Origin: Pyrenochaeta sp. MPI-SDFR-AT-0127
Lineage: Eukaryota > Ascomycota > Dothideomycetes > Pleosporales > Cucurbitariaceae
DNA length: 64,000 nucleotides
Reading direction: 5' to 3'
Assembly: GCA_020747015.1 (NCBI GenBank)
Contig: JAGTJM010000058.1
Coordinates: forward strand, 62,001-126,000
Part shown: one piece after another, positions 45,077 through 56,062 of the stretch
Numbering within the stretch: position 1 is the stretch's first letter
Layout: every line of letters begins with the position of its first letter
The notes under the pieces: generated by a model
Told to the model about the DNA's origin: nothing
The model's database searches: none
Seen by the model: only the letters and a program-made list of their open reading frames with translations
Made by a program: the position numbers and the translations under genes

Positions 45077-46664
45077 TCATGCTGGCGCGCCACCGAATTT
45101 GAAGTATCCGGGCATGAGGGTTTGGAACACACCCTCAGGGTCATACTTAGTAGCAACCGCCTTCAGCTTATCGTAGTTTTCTTTCCCATACCCTTTCAGG
45201 ATGTCTTGGTATACACTCCCGTAGTTCATGTACATGTAGTCAACGAACAACCCCCGTCTCTTTCCTTCCTCAACAGCAGAGTTTATAATCTTCTTCGAAA
45301 TGCTTAGCACAAGTTCATCATCTTTCTCATGCATCCAAGCAGTCGGAACCAGCAAATTGAGATATGGCGCCTCGTCCTCCTTGAGTGGCAAGCAGTTTCC
45401 GCCCTCTCGATGCATGTGGCTAACAGCCTCTTTTGTGAAGTATTGTAAGACTATCACAGACGCTTGCTTACTCTCGTACTTGCCTTCATATGGGCCAAAC
45501 TCCGTGAAATACATATCGACCAGCCAGCTCGCAAAGTCTGGATCATACTTGAAGGTGTGATTCCAGTAATTCTGCCTGTGGTCCTGCGCTTGGATCACCG
45601 CTATTTCGTGCACCATATCCGCCATACTGCGTACCTTCTGCGTGCCATGAAGAGAAGGAATTACGGTGTACGCTTCCATAACAGCATTATCCTCGGTGTC
45701 CCCTGCGTACATAGCTAGCGCGGACAGGAGTTTTTTGCCTTCGTGGAAGGCAGCACTGAGCCAAGTGGCCGATTTTGGGTCCGAATCGTAAGCAAAAGAA
45801 GTGAACGCTTTGATGACGGCATCCTTGTGCTCATAGTCGTACAGGATACTGCCCGCGTATACGTCAGTCTGTGGGAACGTCTCGTAGTCGAATCGCGTGA
45901 CAATGCCAAAATTGTTGCCGCCACCGCGAAGTGCCCAGAAGAGATCTGGATAAGAATGGTAGTTCACGTCGAGGATATCCCCATTTGCTGTTACAAGTTC
46001 GTAGTTGCGGATATTGTCACACGCCCATCCACGTGCGGAAGCGAAGAAGGAGATGCCGCCTCACTGTGTGTCAGCTCGGGGCGCCTGATCGTCACTTACA
46101 CTTCCCACTTACCACCAAGAGAGTATCCTCCAACGCCGACGTCTCCTGCCCGCCCACCAGCGACCGCAAGCCCATGTTTTTCTAGCTCTTCAAACACTTG
46201 TTTCCATTTGTTACCCGCCCCAATTTTTGCAATGGTTTTGTTTTCGCTTAGAACAACGCTGTTCAAGTTCTTCAAATCAAGTACAACCCCCTCATCAGTG
46301 CTTGAAGCGCCCTTCATTGCGGCATGACCACCACTCTTCACGGCAAACTTGATATTAGACTGTCGACACAAAAGCAATGCAATCGCGACTTCCTTAGCAG
46401 ACGTTGGCTGAAAGATAAGCGAAGGTTTTGCCTCTCGTTGGTGAACAGACCAAAGTGCTTTGCGCCAGTTTTCGGTGTCGGATATCGTTTGCTTGGGGTA
46501 AAGCGATGCTAGGGTCGACACCTATTGCTGGTAAGCCATTGCAACGTTGATGACCCAACTTCAATTCGCCATACCACAGAGTTCGAAAGGTCATTGGTGT
46601 CGACACCATGCTTCGCGAGCGCTTGCGCGAAGTCTAAGTGGGTTACTTCCTCAACGCTTCCCAT
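45077..46664 (-). CDS. FAD-linked oxidase, berberine-bridge-enzyme type
   Basis: Three exons on the minus strand: 46664-46575, 46521-46113 and 46059-45077, giving 493 aa. The FAD_binding_4 domain (about 45-230) shows FAVKSGGHAAM with the flavin-linking His96, then GGRAGDVGVGGYSLGGGISFF, GWACDNI and DLFWALRGGGNNFGIVT. The second covalent-link cysteine of true berberine bridge enzymes is absent, so a single 8-alpha-histidyl bond is expected. The C-terminal BBE motif is NYGSVYQDILKGYGKENYDKL and ends with DPEGVFQTLMPGYFK. No signal peptide is visible, unlike many secreted relatives. Such enzymes oxidise sugars, amines or secondary-metabolite intermediates with oxygen. It could belong to the redox group to the left, but 7 kb and two other genes lie between it and the P450. 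Confidence 0.93.
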
Positions 46665-47794
46665 TGTGACGATGTTTGTGTCCTGTGTTACAAGAAAGTT
46701 GGTTTACATATTTATGGCTGTGGCGATGTTATATGTGTCCAGTACCCGCTAGCTCGGGGCGAAGGAGGAGCATTGACTGGTATGAATTGTGCGTGCATGT
46801 TGCAGTAGGACAAGAGTTGGTATCACAGGCATTGGAGAATCTGCACGAATGAGAGGTTGTCATGGTCAGCGAGGTGGGTAAGCGCTAATAAGTTTGAGGA
46901 CAGACTAAGGCGGCGAGGCTGGCTACACGTAAGCAACAAGGTAGATCGTTAAGATTAGCACGTGCTTTATAAAATCTCGAATCCACTTTGGCGATCTCTG
47001 TTAGGCAGGGTGGGTATTGGATCGAGGGACGATCTAGAAAAGAGTGGAATGGCGCGAGGCCAGCAAGGGCGAAAGTACCACCTTCCATACTCTACAACCG
47101 GTGACGAAACGCTCTCTTTCACAGTCCTTGTATAAGTGCTTGGTCCAAATGAGGAAATGGCGAGGTATACCATGTGTGGGTTTACCCCGCGGGCCTTTCT
47201 GCCAAGAACCCCGCTTTATCTGTGTTCGCCTTGCCTCTGCACTCCGTCTTACCTGTACAACACTTCAGTTCTTTCATCAGCCTCTATGTGTTATACTAAA
47301 ATTCGTATACATTCCAACGCTGCGACTATACACAGGCCCTACTGCTACCCAGTTTGACGATCCAGAGAAGTAAATTCTGTATTCCACCAGTCATCGCCAG
47401 GCTAAAAGTATGAGTTCAGCCAAGGACCAAAAATTATCGATATTAGTTCCTTCTCGCCGATCGATTTAGCATCAGGTCCATACCAGAGGCTTCTACGATT
47501 CAATTTCATTCAAATATTGAAGGCGATATAATGTCAGGAAAGCCATTGCAATAACCACGGACTGCTCCAAATACATTTCATGATTTGCCACGCAAGGGCT
47601 TATGATCCCGTCCATTCATGCACCATCCTTCAGACCTGTTCTTTCGGTTATCCATCTACTTTGGGTGCGAGTCAATTTGTTCACAGTCACATATCACCTC
47701 ATAGCCTTTCCAACTTCTTGGTTCCCCGCATCTAGGAAGCGGATTAGCCCTTTGTTGTGAACACTCACGCATATGCGTAAAGCTTACACCTAAC
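46665..47794. other. Intergenic, no gene seen
   Basis: Frames at 46885-47373 on both strands lack motifs. The left end holds the FAD oxidase promoter. Confidence 0.45.
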
Positions 47795-47801
47795 CTAACC
47801 C
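47789..47801 (-). repeat. Telomere-like GGGTTAGGTTAGG at a stop codon
   Basis: On the minus strand the small secreted protein ends GAG GGT TAG followed by GTTAGGTG, so the TTAGG repeats include the stop codon. See also 31028-31050. Confidence 0.7.
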
Positions 47802-48127
47802 TCAAAGGCAACTTCAGCGACCTCCGCCAGCTCACCATCAGCATCACGCTTCCAGGCATCTCGTCCTCCACAGTGGTATGCGTCCCTTGGGTATGGACCG
47901 CTACCGGCACCTGCCCTGCAAGGGTTACTCCTCCCATAGTCTCTGCATGAGCCACTTGTACTGCACTCGTACGCATGGTCATCGTTTGGCCCAATGACTT
48001 GGAAGCAAAACCCGCAATAGAGGCCTGGATTAGTGACCTTGTACGCACCAGTCGTCTGGCATGGGCAAGCAGCAACGGTAGAAGCCAAGAGGCCAATTGC
48101 AGTTGCGATGAGAGTAGAGAAACGCAT
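47795..48127 (-). CDS. Small secreted cysteine-rich protein, candidate effector
   Basis: A single exon of 110 aa from the ATG at 48127. Residues 1-20 are a classical signal peptide (MRFSTLIATAIGLLASTVAA). The mature part begins CPCQTTG and has eight cysteines arranged C-x-C, C-x2-C, C-x5-C, C, C, which suggests four disulfides. A dibasic KR site near residue 91 precedes an acidic C-terminal tail that could be removed by a kexin protease. A longer reading from 48202 exists, but starting at 48127 fits the signal peptide and the TATA box 76 nt upstream. No family is recognised; size, secretion and cysteine content are those of apoplastic effectors or antimicrobial proteins (inference). Confidence 0.8.
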   Translation of the reverse strand: MRFSTLIATAIGLLASTVAACPCQTTGAYKVTNPGLYCGFCFQVIGPNDDHAYECSTSGSCRDYGRSNPCRAGAGSGPYPRDAYHCGGRDAWKRDADGELAEVAEVAFEG

Positions 48128-48202
48128 TTTGAAGTGTTCAACAAGGTTTGAGGATAGTTCGTAGACGATGATGGAGGTGAAACTTTTGGGAATGATTTCC
48201 AT

Positions 48203-48213
48203 CCTTTTTATAC
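48203..48213 (-). promoter_or_regulatory. TATA box of the small secreted protein gene
   Basis: GTATAAAAAGG on the minus strand, 76 nt upstream of the ATG at 48127. This strong consensus element fits a tightly inducible gene and supports the short start choice. Confidence 0.65.
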
Positions 48214-48941
48214 TTTGCTCGAGGTTGTCTGGAGTGGTATGAGTGTCTTGGGCTCGGTTGCAGTGTCACTGCATCGCTTACAACATTCATATGATGGCCT
48301 CGCATTTTTCGTATCTCTGGTCGCTGTGGCAATTCTGAGATTGAAAATGCGATTCCAAGAGTTTCAACGAGCGGTTACATACTTTGAATGGGATATATCA
48401 CCGTGCTTGTAATCCGCCGACGGGCCGAGTCCATGCCAGACCCCGCCTTTGTACGACCTTTGTGTAGTCGAGAAGCTCATGGCATCGTAAATTTAATTAA
48501 CGACTCGTTCACAACTCGACAAGGTTGCGGTGCGGCCCGTTGCCCCGCCCCTCATCATGATAATGGTCCTGACGGATTCGGATTACATCTTGACACAACC
48601 TTCTTATTTGGATACTAACATCAGCCACTTGTATATAGACAGATGGAGCTCAATGCGAAGTACGAAGTATATTGTTCGCGACAAAGAATTCGCAAGACAC
48701 TATCTCATCAATGTGTAGTTACGTAGTGAGGGGGAGATCGCTCGTCCTTGACCTCATGCGCAAAGGTCCATGTAGGGAAACTTCTACTGCACATACAGCT
48801 GTGTAAAGATGGCCACAATATCTCAGGAAAGAGCATAGCAGGTATATCAAGGATTGATGAACCAAGAAACATCAGCCTCCACCACGGTGGTCCTACAGTG
48901 ATCGATCACTGGAGGAGAACACTCGAATATTCTCAATTCCG
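48214..48941. other. Intergenic, no gene seen
   Basis: Short frames at 48388-48718 on the plus strand lack motifs. The right end is the 3' flank of the four-helix membrane protein. Confidence 0.5.
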
Positions 48942-49823
48942 TTACTCCAATTCCCTCCACCTAGAGACACCTGGGCTAGCGCTCCTTCCTCGTCTACCCG
49001 CCTGCAGTGCATCCGGAGTGTGTCCTCCATCGCTATTGGCTGCTGGTGAAAGACTTCGCAGTGGAGCGCTAGGCGTGTTAGATCCAGGGTCGTACAACTG
49101 CTCATTCGCGTCTGGGCGCAGATACTGCGTTTCTTCTGTGGCAAATCCTTTGGGTAGGGATTTATGCATGAGCGGTTCTTTGCCCTGCTGATCAGTGATT
49201 GCGCGACCATACGCGCCGCGGCTGTCCTTGGGGTGGAGAGTGCGGATATCAAGGATGAAGGCGCATATCGTGGCAGCACTACGGCGCGGTCAGACCTAAT
49301 TCTGGGACAGTAGTCTCGTGGTACATACATTGCGACGACTGCAGCGCTAAAGAGCAGCTTGTAGAGCTGGCATACCAGAACTCCTTGGTCCGTACCCCAG
49401 ATCTCGGTTGAGCACCCGCGTACAGTCAATGAACCCATCCGGTATGCAAGCAGACCAAATGCGCCTATCCATACGCAGCCCGTGAAGCCATTGACAATAG
49501 CATTGATCAACGGGGAGAGCCTATGCCAATATTGAAGAAGCGAAGAGACGGCGAGCCACAAGATCGTGGTCAGCGCAGCACCTTGGAGCTGCTGATGCTT
49601 AGCACAAACTCGTGAGATTGATAGGATGAACAAAAAGAGAACTTACCAAGAAGAACATCCATGGAATCTTGATATGGCTATCTCGCAGGTGATGGACGAA
49701 GAAGATCATCACGCCAGCAACAGTGCCGGAGGTAATGAATTGAATGAAACGGAAACCATGAAACCAAAAGCTCGAGTACTTTTTAGTACTAGAAGCTGCG
49801 GAAGGAGAAGCAGTCCACGCCAT
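48942..49823 (-). CDS. Four-helix MARVEL-like membrane protein
   Basis: Three exons on the minus strand: 49823-49647, 49597-49329 and 49278-48942, giving 260 aa. Four hydrophobic helices are seen: about 27-48 (FIQFITSGTVAGVMIFFVHHL), 66-82, 90-112 and 133-152 (SAAVVAIAATICAFILDI). The last is completed only by splicing out a 50-nt intron. The topology and FHGFRFIQF at the start are typical of fungal MARVEL-domain proteins, which sit in the plasma membrane or vesicles. The C-terminal 105 residues are polar, Ser/Pro/Gly-rich and probably cytosolic. Reading exon 2 straight through the intron would give a longer but non-conserved tail. Function unknown. Confidence 0.82.
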
Positions 49824-50898
49824 GTTCAATTTGTCGTAAGTAGGGTATTCTGTATCTCAACTGCCGCCTGGATGCGGGTATGACCACCTTTGATAAAGAC
49901 TGACCTTTCTTACTATTAGCTTGCTACTTTCCCAAGATCTAACGTCTTGCGTTCCTTCTCCTTCGCTTGATAAAAACTTTCAGCCCTGCTGCGAGGCTGA
50001 GCATAATTCAGCTGCCAAGCTGCCAAGGAACGGAAAGAGAACAAAGGCAATCTCTTCATTGCTCCAGCTCGAGAAACATGGCTTTAAGCGACCTCCAAGC
50101 TTTTAATTTCTGCCAATAGAGTCTCACGCCTTCGCTAAGCGTAGTCGGCGAGCATAAGTCTCTTAGTCCTTATCTGCAAACGGCTGAAGCCAAGATGCTC
50201 CGCCGATTCAATCTTGGTTGGGCCATTGTGAGGCTTGTGCCCAAAGGGGAATTGTCTCAAATCTTGGATACAGCTGAGGTTTTCCATCTGTCATGAACCG
50301 AAAAAGTTAGGAACGGTCACTGGGGAGCTGAAATAAGCTTAAATCGATATCCACGACTACCACGGAACTGCACTTTCCGTTTCATGTCGTTCGCCCAATC
50401 ATGAGAAACGAGGCTTTCTCGATCTCTGGATTTAGCCCCATCTGGCGATAATTTCACTTGGTCAGTGGGGGCGCGATTGATGCTTCAGCAATAGGCGTCT
50501 GTGACAAACATATCTTCGGCTTACTGAAGCAGTCCGATGATCACATGGTCACTTGCAAATGGCTGCCCCTGACTTGAAGCCCAAGATTCTGGCTGTATCT
50601 GGCCCGTCCGTTACGATGCATTTGGCGAGGCCGTGGCTTAGTTCAAGCCTTCAACCACAAATGAAGGCTGTGCCTGCTATTGTAGTGGCTTCACATCGCC
50701 TGTCCGCAGCGCACGATGCTTCGCCAAATACTCGGAATCTTCCGAGTAGCTGAGTATCTAAATGATAATCTTGTCGCTAGTCGTTTTCAAAAGCTGAACA
50801 CATGCTTGGCTTGATTGTTAAGAAGCAGGATTCACCAGGCAATCTGAGGCGAAAGATCATTTCCGGGCAGTAATAGCAGGAAACTCTCGTCACTACCA
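49824..50898. other. Intergenic, divergent promoters
   Basis: A 1.1-kb gap between the divergent membrane protein and metalloprotease genes. Frames at 49921-50106 and 50553-50753 show no motif. Confidence 0.5.
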
Positions 50899-52598
50899 AT
50901 GTCACCTACAATGTTTCGATGTGCGCTAGTCGCCCTCCCAACGTTGCTTAGCGTTCTTCCCTCCATTCTCGCTCAGGATACGAACTTACTGAACCTGACC
51001 TTGGTCACAACCAATATCACAACTGTAGACATCTACTACACACCGCCACAATTCCTGACTAATGGAACCCGTCTGGATGGTTTTGTACAACCACGTCAAA
51101 AACGCATCTCATACTCTGATGCAAACGGCTTAGCCATCATCGACGGCGACATTATACTCACGACTGTTGAAGACATACAGGCATCGACTGTGCAGCCCAG
51201 CAAAATCAAGCCGCGAGGCCTAAATATACCACACTCTGATAGCTATCGCAAATGGCAAGCCGGCATTTTTGTATACAAGTATGAGACTCAAGAGTTGAAA
51301 GACGAAAAGAAAGAGGCATTCGACCTGGCTATCAAGCTGTGGAAGGATATGCTCCCTCAGCTGTACTTTCAGGAGGACGGTCCACCAAACAACGAAAATA
51401 CCGAAGACGGCGGAGCAATTACACTGAGAGGATCGCATGCAGCACCAGCGTATTGCAAAACATGCTCATTCTCACCAGTTGGAAGAGCAGGCTGGTCTGA
51501 TACTAGCGGAAATTGGCATTACAGCAAAAAAGCAAATCAAATGATTCTTGGGCCTTGCTACTCGCTAGAATCGTGTGCGGGCGTATACGCTCATGAGCTC
51601 GGTCACAGTAAGCTCCTCGTTGACCCTTTCTAATTACAGTGTATTAACGGTAACAGGTCTCGGCTTATGGCATGAACATATGCGTCCGGATCGCGACGAT
51701 AATGTCATCGTCAACTGCAACAGCATTGAAGATGGCGTCGATGCTAAAGGCGTCACCGTCACACCAGACTGCTCAGACAGTGACAACTGTCGCATCGGTG
51801 GCTGCGCATTCGTCAAGAAAGATCCAATGGATGTTGATTACTCTGGTCCCTATGACCGCAACTCCATCATGCACTACTACACCACTGCTTTCAGTAAGGA
51901 TGGGTCCAAGACAATTAGCGGCAAGCCACCTTTTGCCGATCCGCGACCAGGAAATAAGCCAACCCTACTCGATGCGCAAAAACTATGTAACTTGTACTGG
52001 GAGGTTTGTCGCGCTGTTTGCGGCGATGGTGTATTGAGCCCCGGTGAGGTTTGCGACGATGGCAACAACATCGACGGGGATGGTTGCTCAGCAGACTGTC
52101 AGTCCACAGGAGCCGGTCCTGTATGCGGCAACGGCATCATTGAGCCAGGAGAGACCTGCGATGATGGTGCTAATAACGGGAAGCCGGGATATTCCTGTGG
52201 TACTAACTGCCATCCCGTTTCTCCTGGTGGTGGTGGAGGTCGCTGCACTATCCAGCAATGCGACCCGCGACCCGGCTACAATAAGTGCGATATCTCTACA
52301 AGTTGTATCAAGATCGAGGGCTCGGCAGATACTTCAAGACATCTTTGCGCATGCAGACATGGCTTTAGGGGACTAGGCATTGATGCTGGCGACACGAATG
52401 GGCAAGCTAGAATTCCAGCAGCAAGGTGGCCGAGTCAGGAGGGAAGGGTGTTTGTGAATCCCGGTTCACAATGTACACAGTAAGTTAGTGTGTTTCCAGT
52501 ATTGAATATGAAACTGACACCGTGATAGGCTCTGCGATGGATGGACACTAGGCGCTGATGGGTGCACTGAAGTTGGGGAACTAGACACATGCTTTTGA
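50899..52598 (+). CDS. Secreted astacin-like metalloprotease with Myxococcus-type Cys-rich repeats
   Basis: Three exons: 50899-51607, 51657-52479 and 52529-52598, giving 533 aa. A signal peptide covers about residues 5-25 (FRCALVALPTLLSVLPSILA). A pro-region follows, then the catalytic domain from about 115. The zinc site HELGHSLGLWHEHMRPDRD (His232, Glu233, His236, His242) is joined across the first intron, and the Met-turn is SIMHYY. After it come two DUF4215-type repeats, CGDGVLSPGEVCDDGNN and CGNGIIEPGETCDDGAN, then a Gly stretch and an EGF-like cysteine region ending CTEVGELDTCF. All zinc ligands are intact, so it is probably an active extracellular endopeptidase. This repeat is best known from myxobacterial surface proteins; its presence on a fungal astacin is unusual. 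Confidence 0.92.
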
Positions 52599-53198
52599 CC
52601 GTATTTGATTCCGCAAGCACATAATTTTTTGTTGCCCAATGATATCTCAAATACCTCATACACAAAGGGGCAGATTGAATCCTGTAATAGTAAGATATCT
52701 TCATATTACTTTCAAACCTAAAAGAATCCCTTACGATTTTTAAACTATGAATTATGGTGATATTCGAGTATTCCTTCATAATCACATTTAAATGAGTAGC
52801 GTTTGAGGTTGATCTTTGGCTCTAAAAATTAGTAGGCATTGTGATTTCCCCAAGTTATGATGTTTGCCTTCAAATTATTCGTCCTGCTTGCCGATCACAA
52901 TACGTTTTAGATTTTCAATGGAACAGAAGCATGGCAGGCATCTAGTAGCGAAAGAGAACACTCGGTCAAAACAATCTTTCAGTTCACCATGCGAGACATC
53001 ACCCAGGACTCATAGCTAAACTCCTAATGTACACGTGGCTAGCAATTTCAAGCAATTCAGATTTAGAGAATATACGTAATTCGAGCAGATAGAGGCTTTC
53101 ATATTTAGGTTTCTGGATTTATATGGTTCTCAAAGTCCTACCCAGGAAGGAAATTATGCTTCGGCAATGTCTTCATCAATCTCATGTCTCATATCTGT
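52599..53198. other. AT-rich intergenic region, no gene seen
   Basis: No coding frame with motifs is visible on either strand. Confidence 0.55.
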
Positions 53199-53462
53199 TC
53201 ATTTCTTCTCCTCGTTTTCAGTGGTTTTCTTTGCGGGAACCCATCTTCCTATCGCTATGATCGGCGGCATCGGTTCGGTGTCGCTACCGTGGGTGGCAGC
53301 ATCACTGGAAGCATCGTTCTGAGCTTTTGGAACCTCTGCCGCTGCGGACGCCTTCTGGGAGTCCTCTCCTGCCCTGTTTCCTGTAGAGCCTTCACTATTT
53401 GGGCGATAGAATTTGTACGTCTCGCTGTTCTCCAAAATGTTCTGCTTTTCTTTGGCATCCAT
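53199..53462 (-). CDS. Small hydrophilic protein, hypothetical
   Basis: A single exon of 87 aa from the ATG at 53462. It is highly polar, rich in Glu, Lys, Ala, Ser and Asn, with no cysteines, signal peptide or membrane helix and a central low-complexity Ala/Asp/Ser region. The C-terminus has a short PPIIAIGRWVP motif before an EEKK end. It looks like a disordered stress-type or chromatin-associated small protein. No family is recognised. The clean frame and start support it moderately. Confidence 0.45.
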   Translation of the reverse strand: MDAKEKQNILENSETYKFYRPNSEGSTGNRAGEDSQKASAAAEVPKAQNDASSDAATHGSDTEPMPPIIAIGRWVPAKKTTENEEKK

Positions 53463-54159
53463 GTTGAGAGATGATTATAGAGTCTATGATCGATTGCTGT
53501 TAAATCTTTAGTAAGAGCACTTTTCACACTGAGGATGAATGGAAAATAGGTTGTATAGGCTCTTCTCTGAACTGGTGATTTCAGACTGCTGTGTGGATAA
53601 AGAAAGAAAGAAGGTTGATAACAATGATATATACCGTGTTTGTGACTTTCTCATACATATACACACCAGAAAACCTGTTTCAGAATAGCGATGACCATAT
53701 GGTATGAATCTTAACAGAGATTATAAGCATGAAAATTTGTAATTATCGTCACTTCCAAGTTTGATGAAAAATGATCGGAGTCAAAGATGCTACGCAACCA
53801 GTCAAGAAAGTGAAAGCAAAGACCCTCTCATGCCCATAGGTGCTCTTCCTACTCATTTTTTTCTCTTCGTTATATATCGTATATGGATGACGTGGAATGT
53901 AATCGTCATGCACCATTCAGTGACTACACATCAACCTGAGTTCAGCTGAAGTTACAGCGAAATCTGATGTGAAACTTACGCAAACTTGCGTAAAAAATGT
54001 GCCAGCACGTCTTTGTCCGCATCACCACGTACAAAAATAGCCATATGCTTCAACATATGGGCCTTGACTTATAAATCCTAGATTATCATCTTCCATCCCT
54101 CGTCCTAGAACACGACGCCACATAGTACCATATCACTCAATCTGGCATTTCACAACACA
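53463..54159. other. Intergenic, no gene seen
   Basis: Promoter of the small hydrophilic gene at the left. A TTATAAAT element near 54069 on the plus strand has no clear gene after it. Confidence 0.45.
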
Positions 54160-54486
54160 CTATTTTCCTCCCTTCTCACCGCCATTCTCCCCTTTTAACG
54201 TCTTCTCAGCAACCCTCTTCTCCATGAGAGGGCGTTCAGTGCCCAACATATTCCTCCCATCGCCATTCTTGCCCCGCTTGACAGCATTTCCACTCTTCGG
54301 ATCCTCGCCATCGTCAGTGCCAGCCGTCGCAGCTACGCTCTCAGATATTGCTGACTGCTGAGTGTTCACATGGTCCCATGTTGTGTCTCTGTTCTGGACT
54401 GCCCGGTCTGCTACCGTTGCTTTTCCGATTGGAGTTTCGTACCAGTTCACCTCCGAGGAAGGTGGGTAGTTATCGCTTGAAGACAT
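54160..54486 (-). CDS. Small hydrophilic protein, hypothetical
   Basis: A single exon of 108 aa from the ATG at 54486. It begins MSSSDNYPPSSEVNWYETPIG and is otherwise Gly/Lys/Glu/Asn-rich and disordered-looking, with a basic C-terminal third (GENGGEKGGK end). No cysteines, signal peptide or helix. The composition resembles hydrophilin/LEA-like stress proteins, but no named motif is present. It is the same type of protein as the one at 53199-53462, without clear sequence similarity to it. Confidence 0.5.
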   Translation of the reverse strand: MSSSDNYPPSSEVNWYETPIGKATVADRAVQNRDTTWDHVNTQQSAISESVAATAGTDDGEDPKSGNAVKRGKNGDGRNMLGTERPLMEKRVAEKTLKGENGGEKGGK

Positions 54487-56062
54487 AATCAGGATAGGAG
54501 TTCAAAGTATTGTATACAGGTTTGTGAAGAACGGTGTTTTGTACAAAACTAAGAACCTCAGTGCTTGTTGCAATAATGTGATCGTCAATTGCATCGCTCG
54601 AGAAGAAGGACTCAATCACAATGTAAAGCCTTTGGAACAACTCCATGACTCTGTACACTCGTCGAGTCAAAAGAAAATCCACATCGATAGTCACTGCTGA
54701 CACCATGGCGTCACGGTGTTGACTCCAAACACAACACCTAGTGGCACATCACGATGTGACTCGTTGACGTAGAACCTGCCTGACCATTTGCAAAACCTAC
54801 ATTGGACACGAAACACAAAGTGTTTGCAACACATACAACTTTTTAGCGATCGAAAGTACGTCCTTGATCGATGCGATCATGGAGAGCGCGTGATGTGAAA
54901 AGTGCATGTGAGATTGCAGCGCATGTGGCACGTAGTGACTTAGAACATGTAACCACCTTGCGTAAATTGAAAAGAGCGCTTCAAATCCAAGAAACGGAAG
55001 CTCGCACGGTGCAAACTCGGAACTGTAACCACAAGTATGTTATTTGTTCACTTGGACTTTATCCTGTTACTTGTGTATGACGTTGATAGAGTGTACTCAT
55101 TGAATACGACGAAATCACAGGCACAAACGAATGCAGTACAACAACAAGAAAGATCCACGTGCGAATGTTGAATATTTTTGTGCTTCCAACCCGCAAATGC
55201 AGACAATGCATGGAATTCCTACGCCACGAAGATGCCGAAAGATGCCAAGCCATCTTCCATATATAAAAGCCCTCAGAAGCGCCGATACATGCAGCAAAAC
55301 CCATGCAAATCCCGCCGAGATGACATTAAAAGAGTGAACAACGAGGAACAAAGAAAAAAGGGGAGGCTTAAGAACATGTCGTCATAAATGTTTCATAGAT
55401 TCATAAATCAACCCTCGGAGTCGCTCACACTGGACTCTAAACGTGTCCCCTTAATTCTTGGAAATCTGCCAGGGCTTCTCTTCGAAAGTACTCCACATTT
55501 GCCCTTTTTATCCGATACGTCCCTGTTTCAAGCCGCTGCTCAATTTATCCCCCTTTTTTGTTCGGCGGTTGCATTCGCGCTTTTCCCCACACCGTCCTTT
55601 GGATAGTATACCATAATGACCAAGATTTCTCGATGAGCGATGGGGAAAGGAAAATGAATGCGATGTAATCTTCTTTGATGTGAAGGAATGTGAGGCAATC
55701 TTCTTTGACAGTCTAGCGCACTCCACATGCACGATTACTGAATCGTTTTGTTGCGCGGAGCGGGCAGCGTCAGAGTGTGAAAGGTGTGGCACAGTGCTCA
55801 ACACAAGGCCCTGTAGTACAGCACACAGCCTTTAACAGCCCCACAGCTCATTCGTATACCGAGTCAAGATTGGAAGATTCGGAGACGCAGCGGAAGAATC
55901 GTGCCGCCCGATCCGGCCGTCTAAGCGTGTATTGCTTGGCGGCACCTGAATGCTCCACCCCCACCCCCAAACATACGATGACTGATGCGCTTCGAAGGTC
56001 GATGTGTCGTATCGACGGACTGAGATGGTGTATCTCATTGTTGATTGAGTTGTTGAAAGGGT
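54487..56062. other. Intergenic, with an isolated TATA element
   Basis: No gene is supported over 1.6 kb. A strong TATATAAAAG element lies near 55258-55267 on the plus strand. The only downstream frame is 32 codons (ATG near 55290 to TAA near 55385), basic and unrecognised. Frames near 55508-55804 lack motifs. Confidence 0.4.

Noticed and set aside
48893..49633. Minus-strand 246-codon reading of the four-helix protein without the last intron
   Set aside because: Splicing at 49328-49279 completes helix 4 and gives a polar tail; the unspliced tail is not membrane-protein-like.
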